Source: Nectonema munidae
Taxonomy: Eukaryota > Nematomorpha > Nectonematoida > Nectonematidae
Length of the DNA: 64,000 nt
Assembly: GCA_030549495.1 (NCBI GenBank)
Contig: JAUIRK010000069.1
Coordinates: 310,001-374,000 of the forward strand
Direction of reading: 5' to 3'
Part shown: in pieces, positions 36,447 through 48,690 of the stretch
Layout of the letters: the number at the start of each line of letters is the position of its first letter
How positions within the stretch are numbered: the first letter of the stretch is position 1
Translations under genes and position numbers: made by a program
Notes under the pieces: generated by a model
What the model was told of the DNA's origin: nothing
What the model saw: only the letters and a program-made list of their open reading frames with translations
The model's database searches: none

Positions 36447-38505
36447 TTAACCCTATTAGTGCTGGGGGGCGTAACCCCCCCCCCCCCCCCCCCCCCCCCC
36501 TTCACTAAAAAATTAATTGTAGAAAATTGGCTCAATCATATCCCTTTAAATTTTGTGACTTTTCCTAAATTCGCTAGCTGCATCTTTTGAAACCATTTTC
36601 ATGGTAGTTGAATGACCCTTTCATGTCAAACCTGTCAATCAAAATCAAAAATTAAAATTTTTCAGCAAAATGTTGACATTATCTGTACTTAACCTTATAA
36701 CTTAGGATCTCTTTATATATTTAATTTTTTCAATAATGATGGCTACTTTTTAGAAAATGTCAATCAAAATTTTGATTGTTCAAAAATATATCTAACTAGC
36801 CGGTCCCGTGGTCGTTTCTCGCTGCGCTCGAAACATAGGATTCTTGGTAGTGTGTATATTGAGTTGCTAATTTAAATTCGCTTCGCTCGAAAGACCACGG
36901 GACCGGCTAGTTTTTTTTGTTTAGACTACGCTCGAAAGATAGGATTCTGGGTAATGTGTATTTTGAGTTGCTAATAGTGTTATATGGTGTGGTGGTCAGT
37001 TTTTAGAATAATTGTATCTTTTCTGTGTATTTTTCTATTACACGATATAAAAATACATACAAAAGATATTTCAACCAATCAGAATGCTTCAAGAGACACT
37101 CACACTACAGATATATTAACTCATCACACATATAAAAATACATACAAAATTTATGAATAATTTTAACCAATCAGAATGCTTCAAACACATACACACATAT
37201 AAACTCATCACACCATATAAAAATACACACAAAACACACATAAATTCAACCAATGAGAATGCTTCCAGCGACACACACACAGACACACAGACGCTAGCTT
37301 ATTATAATATAGATAAAATATACCTTCAAATTTAACAAAAAATATATTTTTTATACTAAATCGGTCATGCTGTTTTCATTCCTGGACTCATTTTTTACAT
37401 TTAGGATTTGAAAATACCTATAAGTGTTAATCAAATTTACGGTTTACTTCTGAAAATTGTCTCCAAAAGCATTCCTTCAAATTTTACATAAAATATATGT
37501 GTTATACTAAATCGGCCATTCTGGTTTCATTTCTGGACTAATTTTCTAGGTTTAGGATATGAAAATACCTATAAGTATTCATCAAATTTGCGGTTTACTT
37601 CTAAAAATTGTCTCCAAAAACATTTATTCAAATTTTACAATGAAATATATGTGTTATACTAAATCAGCCATGTTGGTTTCATTTCTGGACACATTTTTTA
37701 CGTTTAGGATGTGAAAATACCTATAAGTCTTAATCAAATTTGCGGTTTACTTCTAAAAATTGTCTCAAAAAAACATTCATTCAAATTTTACAATGAAATA
37801 TATTTTTTTATACCAAATCAACCATGATATTTTCATTTCTGAACTCATTTTTCACATTTAGAGGTTTTAAAATATTTGTCAATGTCAATCAAATTTGCGG
37901 TTTACTTCTAAAAGCTATCTCCAAAAATATTCTCTCAATTTTACATGAATATGTTTTTATAGCAAATCAATCATGCTATTTTCATTTCTGAACTCATTTT
38001 TTATATTTAGGAAGTGAAAATAACTATAAGTATTAATCAAATTTGCGGTTTATTTCTAAAAATTGTCTCCAAAAACTTTCATTCAAATTTTACAATTAAA
38101 TATATGTTTTTATACCAAATCAACCATGCTAGTTTCATTTATGGACTCAATTTTTGCAGTTTGAATTTGAAAATACCTATAAGTATTATCAAATTTGCGT
38201 TTAGTTTTAAAATTTGTTTCCAAAAATATTGATTCAAATTTTACATGAAATATATGTTTTTATAGCAAATAGATCATGATGATTTCATTTCTAAACACAG
38301 TTTTTGCATTTAGAGGTTTTACTGCTAGTGTCAATCAAATTTGCGGTTTATGTCTGAAAACTATATCCAAAAATATTCTCTCTAATTTTACATGAAATAT
38401 ATGTTTTTATACCAATTCGATCATGATAATTTTAATTTCTGAAAATATTTTTTGCATTTAGAGGTTTTAAATGTCTGAAAGTGTCAATCAAATGTTCGAT
38501 TAACG
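36447..38505. repeat. ~150-bp tandem array with a TTAA/GC-rich head, copy 2
   Basis: The head TTAACCCTATTAGTGCTGGG at 36447 and the following ~340 bp match copy 1 at 26992. The tandem units resume at 37314 after an insertion and run to 38505, where the sequence changes abruptly at the repeat described at 38510. A run of about 25 C bases replaces the hairpin of copy 1. TTAACCC at the head resembles the ends of the piggyBac-type MITEs in this window. Confidence 0.85.
36796..37313. mobile_element. 518-bp insertion of unknown class (Helitron-like?)
   Basis: Comparison with copy 1 gives the empty site: host ...ATATCTAA then TAAAATATACC, with no target duplication, consistent with insertion between A and T. 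The left end CTAGCCGGTCCCGTGGTC (36796-36813) has a perfect 18-bp inverse at 36893-36910. A ~48-bp direct repeat (CGCTCGAAA...GTTGCTAAT) follows. AACCAATCAGAATGCTTC recurs three times on the right half with one mismatch. The right end is GCTAGCTTATTATAATATAG. It encodes no protein. The lack of duplication suits a Helitron-like element, but the ends are not canonical. Confidence 0.5.
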
Positions 38506-38509
38506 TGTT

Positions 38510-38995
38510 GTGGTCGTTATTCTTCATATGATCCCTGTTTTGTATTAATCTTTCGATTGTGTATCTTTTCTTAATAATAATAATAATTTTTTAATGTTTT
38601 TCAAATAATTAATTTATGTTACTTAAACCAGGAGAATCAAGATGTACTTACTTTGAGTAAATGGCCCAGATACTTAGATATCTTTAAAAATTGTACTAGC
38701 CGTTGAAAAAGTTTGCACACCCCTGGTTAAAGTCTATTTTTTCTTCATAAGAACGGTTACACTTTAGAGTTTAGTGAGTGAAGATTCACTTTGAGGAGAT
38801 ATTATGAAGCACTCCCTCATCTCTTTTAAAAATTGTTTCCTGGCGTTGTGATATTGGCGTAGATTACATTTTGGGGAGTGAGAAAAGTGACAGAGAAAAT
38901 GTAACACAAGGGAAGATAGGCCAGCTAGAGAGTGAGAAAGCGGCTTATGCACAAAGAACTCTATTCAGAGATTTTCTGACTTCAGAGATTATCCG
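38510..38995 (+). repeat. Repeat R, copy 1
   Basis: This ~480-bp sequence is the reverse complement of 48683-49157 with high identity and shares its last ~140 bp with 50580-50770. In the middle, 38700-38735 carries GTTTGCACACCCCTG, a hAT-type end. It interrupts the tandem array on its left and abuts hAT transposase sequence on its right. The frames at 38764-38952 (-) and 38871-39218 (+) fall on this repeat and are not genes. Confidence 0.65.
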
Positions 38996-39078
38996 TCTAC
39001 GACTTGAAAGATACATTCCTTATATTCATAAACCATCAGCTTCACTTAGTTATCACTGCATCTTTGCGTCATATAAAT

Positions 39079-42000
39079 CAAGGGTTCCCAACCTTTTTTT
39101 TGTTAACGCCCACTTTTTGGAAATAAATCTCCCATCGCCCCTTTACTTTGACATTTTTTTAAAAAGCAACTTGATCGGTTATACGGTTTCCCGATCTTTA
39201 AAAACAATGAGTAAATAATAAATTAGAAATATAAAAACCCTACAAAAACAAAAAAAAATTTATTAAATTATAAGTGGAATTTATTGAGCAAAACTTCAAT
39301 GGCTTCCTTGAGGCTGATGATTTTTCATCAATTCTCTGATTTCTGGCTCCATATTTGTAAGCCTGAGCTTACAAATCACCCGTTTCTTCCATTTTCAATT
39401 TATTTCTTTCTTTGTTTTTTAAATATACAGCAGCACTGAATCCTGCTTCTACCAAGTATGTCGAAGGAAATGCGAAAAACAAAAATCTATTTTTTTCCCA
39501 AAGATTCGGGTACAACAAGCGATTCTTTAACCAGAATTTCTCATAACCTCACAAGGTAAACAAGGCTTTAGCTTCAATGTCATTTTGCAAATCTATCATT
39601 TCTTCTTGAAGTTTGCAGTTAATTTCCCTAGCATCAAACTTAAAAGGATCAAAACACCATTCAGGAACTTGAACCTTAATTAAATCTTCAAATCTCTTTG
39701 ATATTTCAGACTTTAACATACTTAAATGACTTGTGTATACTTTTATAGCATTCTCATTAAATTGAAAGCCCTCTTTGCATATCAAATCAAGATTCGGAAA
39801 TTGGTGAAAATTATGACGCGATATACTCGAAGAAAACATGTCCATTTTGTTTATAAAAGCGACAATAACTCCTTTAGCTTTTATTAGATTTGATGATGGT
39901 CCTTGCGGTTTTAAATTAATATCATTTAACTTCGCAAAAATATCAGCCAGATATGCAATGTCACTTTTGATTAGGCTTATTTTGTCAAAAGTTTCACTGT
40001 CCTCTTTCTTGAAAAAATCCAGAATACTGTCATAAAGATCGAAAAATCCTTGAAGACAATTACCCTTGGAAAGCCACCTTATTTCGGTATGCATTAAAAG
40101 GGTGGTAAAATTCTCTGCATTATCTTGCAGAGACTTTGAAAAATTCTATCTTTGTGTGAACTCGTCTTTATTTTATTTATTGCTTTGATTCCAATTTGCA
40201 ACGATTCAGAAAGACTAGCTGACATAAGTTTACTAGCTAGGTGTTGTCTATGAATCACACAGTGAACTGTGAGAATATCTGGGCAAATTCTCCTTAAATG
40301 CGCTAAAAATCCTCTGTACTCTGAGACCATTGATTGTTCGCCATCAGTTGCACAGTCTAAATTATTTTTTAATGGAAAGTTTTTTTCAAGAAAATAACTT
40401 TCAACAGATTTAAAAATAGTTGAACCTTTTGTATCACTGGTTAAAGACCTTGCAAATAAAAATTCTTCTGTTAATTCTGAATTGTCATTAATGAATCTTA
40501 CATATGAAAGCAAAATTGATTGGCTGTTAATCATAGTAGATTCATCTACTTGTAACACAAATTCTGTACATCTTAGTTTGTCACATAATATGGTTTCTAC
40601 TTTTTTGACATTTCATTTATTCTCGATAATACAGTATTATTACTCAAGGGTATCATGGAAAGTAGATTTTTTTCACTTGGGCCAATCATGATATCAACAA
40701 AGTCTTTGATACAAGGTAATATCAAATTTTCTCCAATACTGTGCGCCTTACCAGACTTTGCAATTAGGAGAGAAATTTTATAAGAAGCATAAAAGCCTTT
40801 TTCAAGGTTACTTGAGTTTCTGAAAGTTTTCATACTCATGCACTGCTTTTCATATTTTTCTTTTAAGTTTTTGAAATAAAGTTAGTTTTTATTCACTTTA
40901 TCTGGGTGTATTTTCTTTAAATGGTAACTTAATCGAGATGGCTTCATTGCTTCGTTTGAAAAAGATTTTCCACAAACTACACAAAGTGGTAGTTTTTCAT
41001 TAGTAGGGCACTTGATAAAACCGAGTTTTAGATATTCTCAGGAATAGTGACGAAGCTTTTTATTTTCAGACATTTGTATCAACAAAAAATGAGAGATAAT
41101 GAGAACAAAAAGTATCTAAAATTTTAATGAAAGTTAAATATATTAAAAAATACAGACAAATATAATTCATAAGTTTGCTTAAGTTGCATAAAAGCTTAAC
41201 TAACACCTAAGGAATTATGAAAACTTATGAGTTTGAATGTGTTGTAATAAAAGTGAATATTCTACTCCTTAAAAATTTAACTGTTTTTATAAGTCTAATG
41301 CAAAAATACAAGAATTCTATTCTTTGAGAGACCAAAAATTTATCCAAAAATTACGTTTACAAGTTTAAATTGTTTCTTTCCATTTGAAACTATAAATGCC
41401 AGTCTTATTAAAGCAAATTTTATAAATATGCATAATTTAGTATAAATATTAGACTCAAGTTAAAAATATGAAACTTAAATAAAAAAGAAATAATTTAAAT
41501 TGTAAAAAGATTTATTTATACCGAAAAAGTGTTTATTTTGACATAAATAGAAAATGGTATATATTCACATTTTCACACATATTCAAAGATGTATACTCAC
41601 AATTTTAATTACTGGTTAACATTTCACTTTTAATGCTTAGGAAAAATCATAGATCGGAAATCCTAAGTTGAATAGCTGATACTTATTTCCAATGTGAAAT
41701 AAATAATCCAAAATAGCGATTCTAAATTTGTTTATTTCTTACTCAGGAAAAATGTTTGAGTTTTTTTTAAGTATGCAATATAGACTAAATTAAAATTGTT
41801 AGTAAATGAGGTCACACTAAAAACTCAAGCTATGGGTAAGTTACATAAATAAATCCTATTAATTTCAAGAAACAAATTTTTTACTTCAGTACAAAAAAGT
41901 TTTAAATTTGGCTTTACTTTGCAAAAAAAAAAAAAATAAAACTTAATAACTAAAAGGAAGCAAAAAACACAAAGTTTATTTTTGCACAAAATATTTATTA

Positions 42001-42678
42001 TTTGAGTTTTATTTATATTGTGTTGTAAAATTAAAAAATCTGTTTGTGCATTTTGATTTCTATCCTGACTATGGTACACGTAAATATTAAATCAAAAGTC
42101 AATTCAAAAGTGCGACAGTTTTATTTTAACTATGCTAGAAGAATAGGAAAATAAGATTAAAAAATGAAAGCAAATTACTCACACGCAAGTAAGCTTGTAT
42201 CAGTAAGTAAGTAGGAAAGAATAAAATAGATTGATGAAGATGAATAAAAGTGAACTTTAGAACAAAATGCAAGTGGATGTTGGCTCACTACAAGCAATTA
42301 ATGCAAAATGTAAGAGAGAAGCTATTATCGCAATCATAGACATAGCAGAGAGGAAATGTTTCCTCTACTAAAAAGTGTTTCTGGTTCACGGGCATTGAGG
42401 TTAGACAGGCATTAGGGCTATTAATTACCGTTACCAGTGTTTCTTATGATTTAAGAACACTTCTTCATCAGTTTACATTAGAAGCATAAACAGACATTTT
42501 ACAATGTGTTTAGTAAACGATATGCTATTATTAGCAAATTGTGCAAAACTCATAGATAGGTACAATAAATTTAATACAATTTTTTCAACGCCCCCTTCAT
42601 CGCCCCTTAATACCAAACGCCACCAGAAAAATTATATCACCCCTCTGGGGGCGATATCGCCCAGGTTGGGAACCACTG
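39079..42678 (-). mobile_element. hAT transposon, ZBED5-like
   Basis: The ends CAAGGGTTCCCAACC (39079) and GGTTGGGAACCACTG (ending 42678) are inverted. The flanks ATATAAAT (39071-39078) and ATATAAAC (42679-42686) form an 8-bp duplication with one mismatch. The 3.6-kb element carries one transposase gene on the minus strand in its left half. The right half (41040-42580) is AT-rich and non-coding. It inserted into an older hAT transposase gene. Confidence 0.9.
39370..41030 (-). pseudogene. hAT transposase with BED zinc finger (ZBED5/SCAND3-like)
   Basis: In N- to C-terminal order: a BED-type finger (CVVCGKSFSNEAMKPSRLSY then HLKKIH, about 41010-40880); FYASYKISLLIAKSGKAHSI; EFVLQVDEST, the first catalytic Asp region; LDCATDGEQSM; TVHCVIHRQHLASKLM; TEIRWLSKGN; and the C-terminal dimerisation segment (YLVEAGFSAAVYLKNKERN). 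These are the hallmarks of the ZBED5-like hAT branch, which has also given rise to domesticated vertebrate proteins. At least three reading-frame breaks occur (near 40600, near 40110 and around 39540), so this copy is inactive. Confidence 0.85.
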
Positions 42679-43326
42679 ATATAAACCATATTGAATTTCT
42701 TTTATCATTAATGACCAGGCTTTACAAGTTCACGAAAAAGGTTAAAGTTAAAACTTTTTTCAGTAAACAATTCAAAAAATTTATTCCAACAAGATGGACA
42801 TCACATTATGAAGTTGTTAATTCATTGACAAATAATTATAGAAAAATAATATCTTCTCTGGAAAAAGTAAAAAATAGTTCTGATCTAGATGTTTCTTTCG
42901 AAGCAAGGGTCTACTTCTTGCTTTAAAAGACGATTCTTCAATATTTGTAATGCTTATGGTTGAAAAGTTTCTTAGTGTAATGAAGCCTGCTAATGACTAC
43001 CTCCAAGTAAACTACATTTTCGAATTTACATGAATAGTGCATTATACTAATTGATTTAGAAAGAAGATAATAATATCATTATTGGGATAAGTTTGGTAGA
43101 AGATTTGGTGAAAGTTTTGTTAGAATTCAAAGGTGACGAAAACGAATAATCAAGAAAATGAGATTTTATTTTGACAATTCCAGTTCTACAGATAATATTT
43201 TTGATATTTTCGATGATAACGCAGAAAAAAACAGAACATCTCGTATTCTCTACGATGAAACCTTACAATTGATTCTAGAGGAATTTGACAACAGGTTTGG
43301 TTTTCGACAAATCTTCATTGTACTAA
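42679..43326 (+). pseudogene. Older hAT transposase, middle segment
   Basis: Reading on from the left flank, the translation gives FKKFIPTRWTSHYEVV, then VEKFLSVMKPANDYLQ, then ILYDETLQLILEEFDNR, characteristic of TTF/ZMYM-type hAT transposases (the TRW motif, followed by helical repeats). The segment is split from its C-terminal part by the piggyBac insertion. A donor-like GTTTGG after FDNR and a TTTTTTCAG acceptor at about 53322 suggest that the piggyBac sits in an intron. Several breaks are present. The N-terminal part is missing, replaced by repeat R. Confidence 0.75.
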
Positions 43327-44959
43327 CGCCGTTGACGGACTGGGGACAATTTTGTCCAATTTTCACCATTACGTTTTTTCATCAGAAAATGGTGAAGTCA
43401 TTATACCACAGGTTAATTGTATGAATTACTTGAAAATAAAAGAAGAAAACATTCTATAAAAGTCATTTTTAACGGTGAAAATTTTATCAATTTAACGCCA
43501 TCTATATTTTGTTTAAACTTGATCTAGTACTGGTTGTTAAATTTCAATTAGGATGTGAACAAAAACAGACTGAACTTTAAACTTTGTAAGTGACAGTAAA
43601 ATTTTAAGATAGGTGGTATTTTTGTCAACAAGGCACTACTGATGCGCCACCTGCATGAGCTAGGAGTTTTGACAGGCATAATCTAACGTGGAGGGACCAG
43701 ATTTAAAAAGCTGCGCTACAATCATTTACCAACGAACGACGAAAAATATTAGTAACTTTTAAACCTTGCGAACTCACATCGCTTGAATCAACGTAACTGA
43801 AAAAATATACAATACAAATCTCGTTCACTTTGTTCTTGTATCTTGTAAATAATAATCAAAATTTGGTTTTATTTATTTTTATTCCTCGTGCTCTTCTCGA
43901 CACAACTGGCAAAGGCATTTATTGATGATTCAGGAGTGAGCAAACTCTGTTGATATATTATAAATTTTTGTTTTTCGTGTTTACCTCAAACCCTTTCAAC
44001 CATGGTGTGAACGAATAAGAAATGATCAAGACAACATATGAAGAAAATATGATGCTGGTTTACTATTGTTGTACTCTTATGACACACGATATCGACATTT
44101 GTTATTTATATCTTTATCTGCGCTTGTGCAATGTATCGATAAACTTCATATCTTTATCTGCGCTTGTGCAATGTAATTATTAATTAATTAATTAAGTTGT
44201 TTTGTGACGTTCGCACCCATCCTTTCGGATATCGTGGCCCGCCCGGAATGCTGAGTCCAAGTCTAACTGGACTTTCCATCCCACTAAACACCAATCGGCC
44301 CTTGTTACAAAAGAATAGCTCTATTATATATGGTATTTTACAAGAATTTATGTGACAATATATAAATACAACTGAGAGAACGATACAATCCTAACGCGAA
44401 CGCTCCCAATTTGGGAAACAAACTTATTGTCTAGTGATAGCTTGATTACTAACCACGTAGAATCGCGTCGCTAGAGCACTACCTAACCGTAAAAACCTTT
44501 GAATTCTTCAGAGGAAGAAAACCAGGGTAAAAAACCGGCACAACGGAATGTATCTTGTTCCTAAATAAAAGAATATGATTATAAAAGTTATATGCTACAA
44601 AAATAGAAGCGTTTGAAGGCATGCAATATCTTATATATTATTGATAAATAATATTTGATACATGTTATAGGGTTAAGAAAGATATACATAATTTAAGGCA
44701 TGCTAGGTTAGGAACAATCTACCCCTGGAATTTGACTCCATCCCTAAATGTTGTCCCTAGGATATATGTTTTAATATTGGAATGTATGTTTAAACGGTCC
44801 TACAAGCGGACTCCTGTAGAGGCCAGATTACCGACTATGCCTAACCTAGCTCGTAAGATGAAACTGTTTTGGGACTTATACCTTGTGCCAATCCTAAATT
44901 TAAGTAGGCGGATCTAGAACTCAGAAAAAACAGAACTATATCGCAGAACGCAGAATTCC

Positions 44960-47638
44960 CTATTGCTTGGGGGCTATTGTATATGGGTAGTCACCTAGGA
45001 TAATTTTTCTCTTTTTTTTAGCATATACCCCCAAGAACGCTTCAGCCTGGGTTTGCGTGAGCTCCCAAGCTTGGCATAATTGTGGGCAATGCTTGTGTGT
45101 TCTCAATTTTTCAATAAACTTTTTATTTAATTTCTCCAACCTTTTCTGGAACCAGGAAAAGGAGGTCCGGCTATGAGCAATAATGAAAGGGTTGCCATAA
45201 ACAGTCCTAAAAAGTTTATACACGAGGTCATCTATTTTGTTTGTCCAAGTTGAGGGAAGGCATTCCAAAATGGAGTTTCCATAAGTCAATTTCGGCATTG
45301 TTAGGATTTTAATGACCTTGCCTACCACCGTGGAATTGACCCCAAGGTCTTTAAGACATCCATATAGCGCTAGATCCTTCTTCCCCTTTTTTATCTTTTC
45401 GTGAGCTTCACGATGAAAACTAAATCCTGCATCCCAATTGATTCCTAGATATTTTAGGTGGCGAACTCGGGGAATATTCCCTATAGTTGGCGGGTTATTT
45501 TTGGGACAATTAGCGCCAAAGATGATGAACTTGCATTTAGAGTAATTCACCTTAAGGTTCCATCCAGTGAAATACCCCCCTAATATGGTATTTACGTCCG
45601 TAAGGTGTTTGCAAATACGCGGAACACGCTTAGCGGCGTAATATACACATATGTCGTCTGCGAAACTGATTATCCTAGCATAGATTGACTTATTGAAAGA
45701 GTCCCTAATATCAGATATGTAGATGTTGAACAGAAGAGGGCTTAGAGGTGAACCTTGGGGGACCCCGCGGCCTAGGCTTATTCTCCTTGAAAATTTGTTA
45801 TTTATTCTGATCTGGAATGAGCGTCGAGAAAGGAAACTGTGAACTACCTTGAAGATACATGATGGCACAAACATGCTACTTAGTTTGAACAGCAAACCCT
45901 CATGCCAGACCGTATCGAAAGCCTTCTCCAGGTCGTAAGATATCATCCCTACGTAGAGGCCATCATTTAAGCTTTTTGCAACATCATGATGCAAGGTAAG
46001 CAGAGCATGATTTGTTGACAAACCTTTTTGGAATCCAAACTGTTCTTGTGGGATAATTGCATGCTCCTTGCACCAAGCATCGAGTACTCCAAAAATTAAT
46101 TTGTCATACACTTTGCTCAGGCAAGGGAGAAGACTGATAGGCCGTAGGTCACTCGGTTTGCCGCTCTTCTTGCCAGCCTTTGGCACACAAATAAGTATAG
46201 CCCTTTTATAGCAGTCTGGGTAAAACCCATCTTTTATAAAAGAGTTATATATTGCCAGCAAGACGTCCCTAAACCTAGGGGGAAGATTCTTGATGAATAG
46301 ATTACTAACTTCATCCCATCCCGCCGCTTTCCTAGCTTTAAGCTTTTTAATGATTTGAACCAGGTCCTCTAGGATGAAGTTAGTGTCGTTCGTCGCAGGT
46401 AAACGCCTAAAAAACTCAATTTCAGAATTAAAATTTTTCGGACCTGGATTTGTCCTATACACATCTTCGTAATAATCAGCAAGCAGTGCACATTTATCTT
46501 CCGCCTCAATGGCTGTTCGGTTATTCCAAGTGACCGACGTTGGACTTTTGCAGCCAGGCTTCAGACCTCTAACCAGGTTCCAGAACTTCGAAGAGCCTTG
46601 CAGCGGGTTAGAGGCTTTTGTGATACTTGTGACTTTCCTAGATGTGGTTTCGCCGAGCTTTTTCCTAATGAGTTTTTGTAATCGATTGATGAGATTCTTT
46701 GTCTCGGCGTCCCTAGTGTGAATGTATTTTCTATAGAGAGCTCGTTTTTCTTTGATGAGTAATAGGACATTCTTCGGAATTGGATTTTCGTATTTTCTAA
46801 CCTCCTTCAAGGGAACTGCCTCTCGTGCCGCGGAGAGAATAGCATCGTTGACACACTCCGCGAGTTCCTCAGGAGGTTTTACTCCTATGCACATCATGAC
46901 CCGCGGGGCTGAATCATTTAGTAGCGACCTAAACCTATCCCAGTTGGCTTGGCTGAAGACCCACCTCTTCACTAAATTTCCCTTGTCAGCTGTGAATTGT
47001 GGACCTAAAGAAACTGTGACCAACAAGGGCTTGTGATCAGATACACAGCAATCCTGGATAACCACTATTGAGGCTAGAAGTGGTCTTAGATTAAAAGACA
47101 TGATTGCAAGGTCTAACACATTCTTTTCACGAGTCGGTGTTGGATCGTTAGCGATAAACGCATACGAATCCTCTACCAACTTGAGTAAGTCGGTGCCAGC
47201 CGCGCTATTGGTTTCACTAAACAGTCTAGTGTGGTGAGCGTTTAGGTCACCTAGTAGTAGCACCTTATCGGAGGAACGAAGATATTTTTCAATAAATTCG
47301 TAGTCCAACAGAGGGTTACTAGGCGGGTTGTAACAACCCAGCACAACTAAATGTCCAGCTCTACCAAGATCAAGCTTCAGAGCCATTGAGTCCCCAGAGT
47401 CACTTATTGTGAAGCTGGAAACCTTTAACCCCTCTCGCACACCCATTGCTAGACCTCGCGAGTGGCTTGTTCCAGGGTGCACAAATGTCCTATATCCGAG
47501 GATGCGGATGGAATACTTGGCTTGAGATTTGACTTCATTCAGAGAGAAGACGTCTATGCTATGTTCGGCCAGAAGCTCAATTAGAGCGCTACGTTTCTTA
47601 GCCAAGCCATTAATGTTGAAATGCAAAAATTTGAGCAT
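44960..47638 (-). CDS. LINE ORF2: AP endonuclease and reverse transcriptase
   Basis: The 892-codon frame is unbroken. The endonuclease comes first: LHFNINGLAKK (about residue 5), SLNEVK with the catalytic Glu, LLGDLNAHH and CVSDHKPLL (about residues 130-205). The reverse transcriptase follows: LRPISLLPCLSKVYDKLI, GMISYDLEKAFDTVW, RGVPQGSPLSPLLFNIYISD and the catalytic ISFADDICVY (FADD; about residues 490-680), then YLGINWD in the thumb. No RNase H domain is evident. The enzyme nicks the target and copies the LINE RNA onto it. All catalytic residues visible here are in place, so ORF2 may be functional. It starts 26 bp after the ORF1 stop. The arrangement and the zinc-knuckle ORF1 point to the jockey clade. 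Confidence 0.93.
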   Translation of the reverse strand: MLKFLHFNINGLAKKRSALIELLAEHSIDVFSLNEVKSQAKYSIRILGYRTFVHPGTSHSRGLAMGVREGLKVSSFTISDSGDSMALKLDLGRAGHLVVLGCYNPPSNPLLDYEFIEKYLRSSDKVLLLGDLNAHHTRLFSETNSAAGTDLLKLVEDSYAFIANDPTPTREKNVLDLAIMSFNLRPLLASIVVIQDCCVSDHKPLLVTVSLGPQFTADKGNLVKRWVFSQANWDRFRSLLNDSAPRVMMCIGVKPPEELAECVNDAILSAAREAVPLKEVRKYENPIPKNVLLLIKEKRALYRKYIHTRDAETKNLINRLQKLIRKKLGETTSRKVTSITKASNPLQGSSKFWNLVRGLKPGCKSPTSVTWNNRTAIEAEDKCALLADYYEDVYRTNPGPKNFNSEIEFFRRLPATNDTNFILEDLVQIIKKLKARKAAGWDEVSNLFIKNLPPRFRDVLLAIYNSFIKDGFYPDCYKRAILICVPKAGKKSGKPSDLRPISLLPCLSKVYDKLIFGVLDAWCKEHAIIPQEQFGFQKGLSTNHALLTLHHDVAKSLNDGLYVGMISYDLEKAFDTVWHEGLLFKLSSMFVPSCIFKVVHSFLSRRSFQIRINNKFSRRISLGRGVPQGSPLSPLLFNIYISDIRDSFNKSIYARIISFADDICVYYAAKRVPRICKHLTDVNTILGGYFTGWNLKVNYSKCKFIIFGANCPKNNPPTIGNIPRVRHLKYLGINWDAGFSFHREAHEKIKKGKKDLALYGCLKDLGVNSTVVGKVIKILTMPKLTYGNSILECLPSTWTNKIDDLVYKLFRTVYGNPFIIAHSRTSFSWFQKRLEKLNKKFIEKLRTHKHCPQLCQAWELTQTQAEAFLGVYAKKKRKIILGDYPYTIAPKQ

Positions 47639-47664
47639 GACAGATTGGCACTACACTATCCTAA

Positions 47665-48690
47665 TTACTGACACTCTAGCAGAAGATCTGCAGCCACTGC
47701 GCTCATCATTTTTTCCAGTTGTTCTTTGAACACTGGGGATTTAAAAATGGAAAGCGCTATTTTCATAATGGCTTCCTCAGAGAAGGAAGGCTCATTTAAT
47801 AATGGTGCCTTAGGTAAAATAGGGCTGGTCACTGCTTGTGAATAAGAGGACTCCGCTAATACTGTTTTTGGAATGTATGGCTTGGGCTTGTTTACTTGCA
47901 CAGGCTTAGCCTTAATATTTACCTTGGTAGTTTCTTGCTTTGGCTTTACCTGTGATTTTTTTGAGGCATCTTTGTGTTGAAGAGCTGCTATCTTTGTTGG
48001 ACAGTTGTTAAATGCGGCGGAGTGTCCCTCGGCTCCGCAGAGATAGCATTTGCTTACCTTTGGAGTTTCCTTGCATGTGCGGCGGTCATGTTCCCCCCCC
48101 ACATATTAAACAGCATTCTTTGTTTTGGCATGCTGCTGACACGTGTCCTAATTTTTGGCACTTGTAACATTGTAGAGCTTTGGCTCTCGGACGAAATTCA
48201 TGGCAACGAAATCTTAGGCCAAGAATGTTGAGTCCATTTTTTGTCAGATTATCGACAGTTACCTTGCTGTCGAGGGTTACCTTTAAGCATGACCCTTTTT
48301 CCATAGATTTAAATAGAGGTTCAACAGCACATGTGTACCCAAGGAGTTTTATGGCATCAGAGACATCTGATGCGTCTTGCATCGTCAACCCCTTGATCAC
48401 TATTGCACACGCCTTTTCCTTGGGTACGTACCCCTTTACAAATGGCCATTTGGAGAAGGGTTGGAGGAGAGCGTCCTTGGACTCAACATCCTCGACCAAG
48501 ACTTTAATAAGATTGAGTTTCCCCAATTTGAACATGTTAATAATTTTTACCCTGGGTTTTTGTGAAATTATTTCTTTGTAAGTGGCCAGCTTACTACCAA
48601 GATTGGGTATATTTTTTAAAAATACAGTGATAAATTTGGGCCTAGGTCTGACTGTGTCAGCAGCTGCCTTAACCGTAGACGGAGATTCTC
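47665..48690 (-). pseudogene. LINE ORF1, C-terminal part with three zinc knuckles
   Basis: The frame is open from about 48690 (an ATG occurs at 48535). It reads RPKFITVFLKNIPNLGSKL, then GYVPKEKACAIVIKGLTMQD, a PRE_C2HC-like nucleic-acid-binding region of jockey ORF1 proteins. CCHC knuckles follow: CYKCQKLGHVSAAC, CLICGGEHDRRTC and CYLCGAEGHSAAFNNC. ORF1 proteins bind the LINE RNA in the particle. A single shift lies in the run of C bases at 48095-48102 and separates knuckle 2 into two frames. The N-terminal part is displaced to 50782-51046 by an inserted element. The tail ends EQLEKMMSAVAADLLLECQ. Confidence 0.85.

Noticed and set aside
38871-39218. 115-codon frame on the plus strand
   Set aside because: Its first part is repeat R, which is found three times in this window, and its last part is the end of the ZBED5-like hAT.
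46509-47036. Open frames on the plus strand opposite LINE ORF2, and similar ones opposite ORF1
   Set aside because: They are antisense shadows of the LINE coding sequence, whose minus-strand frames carry all the motifs.
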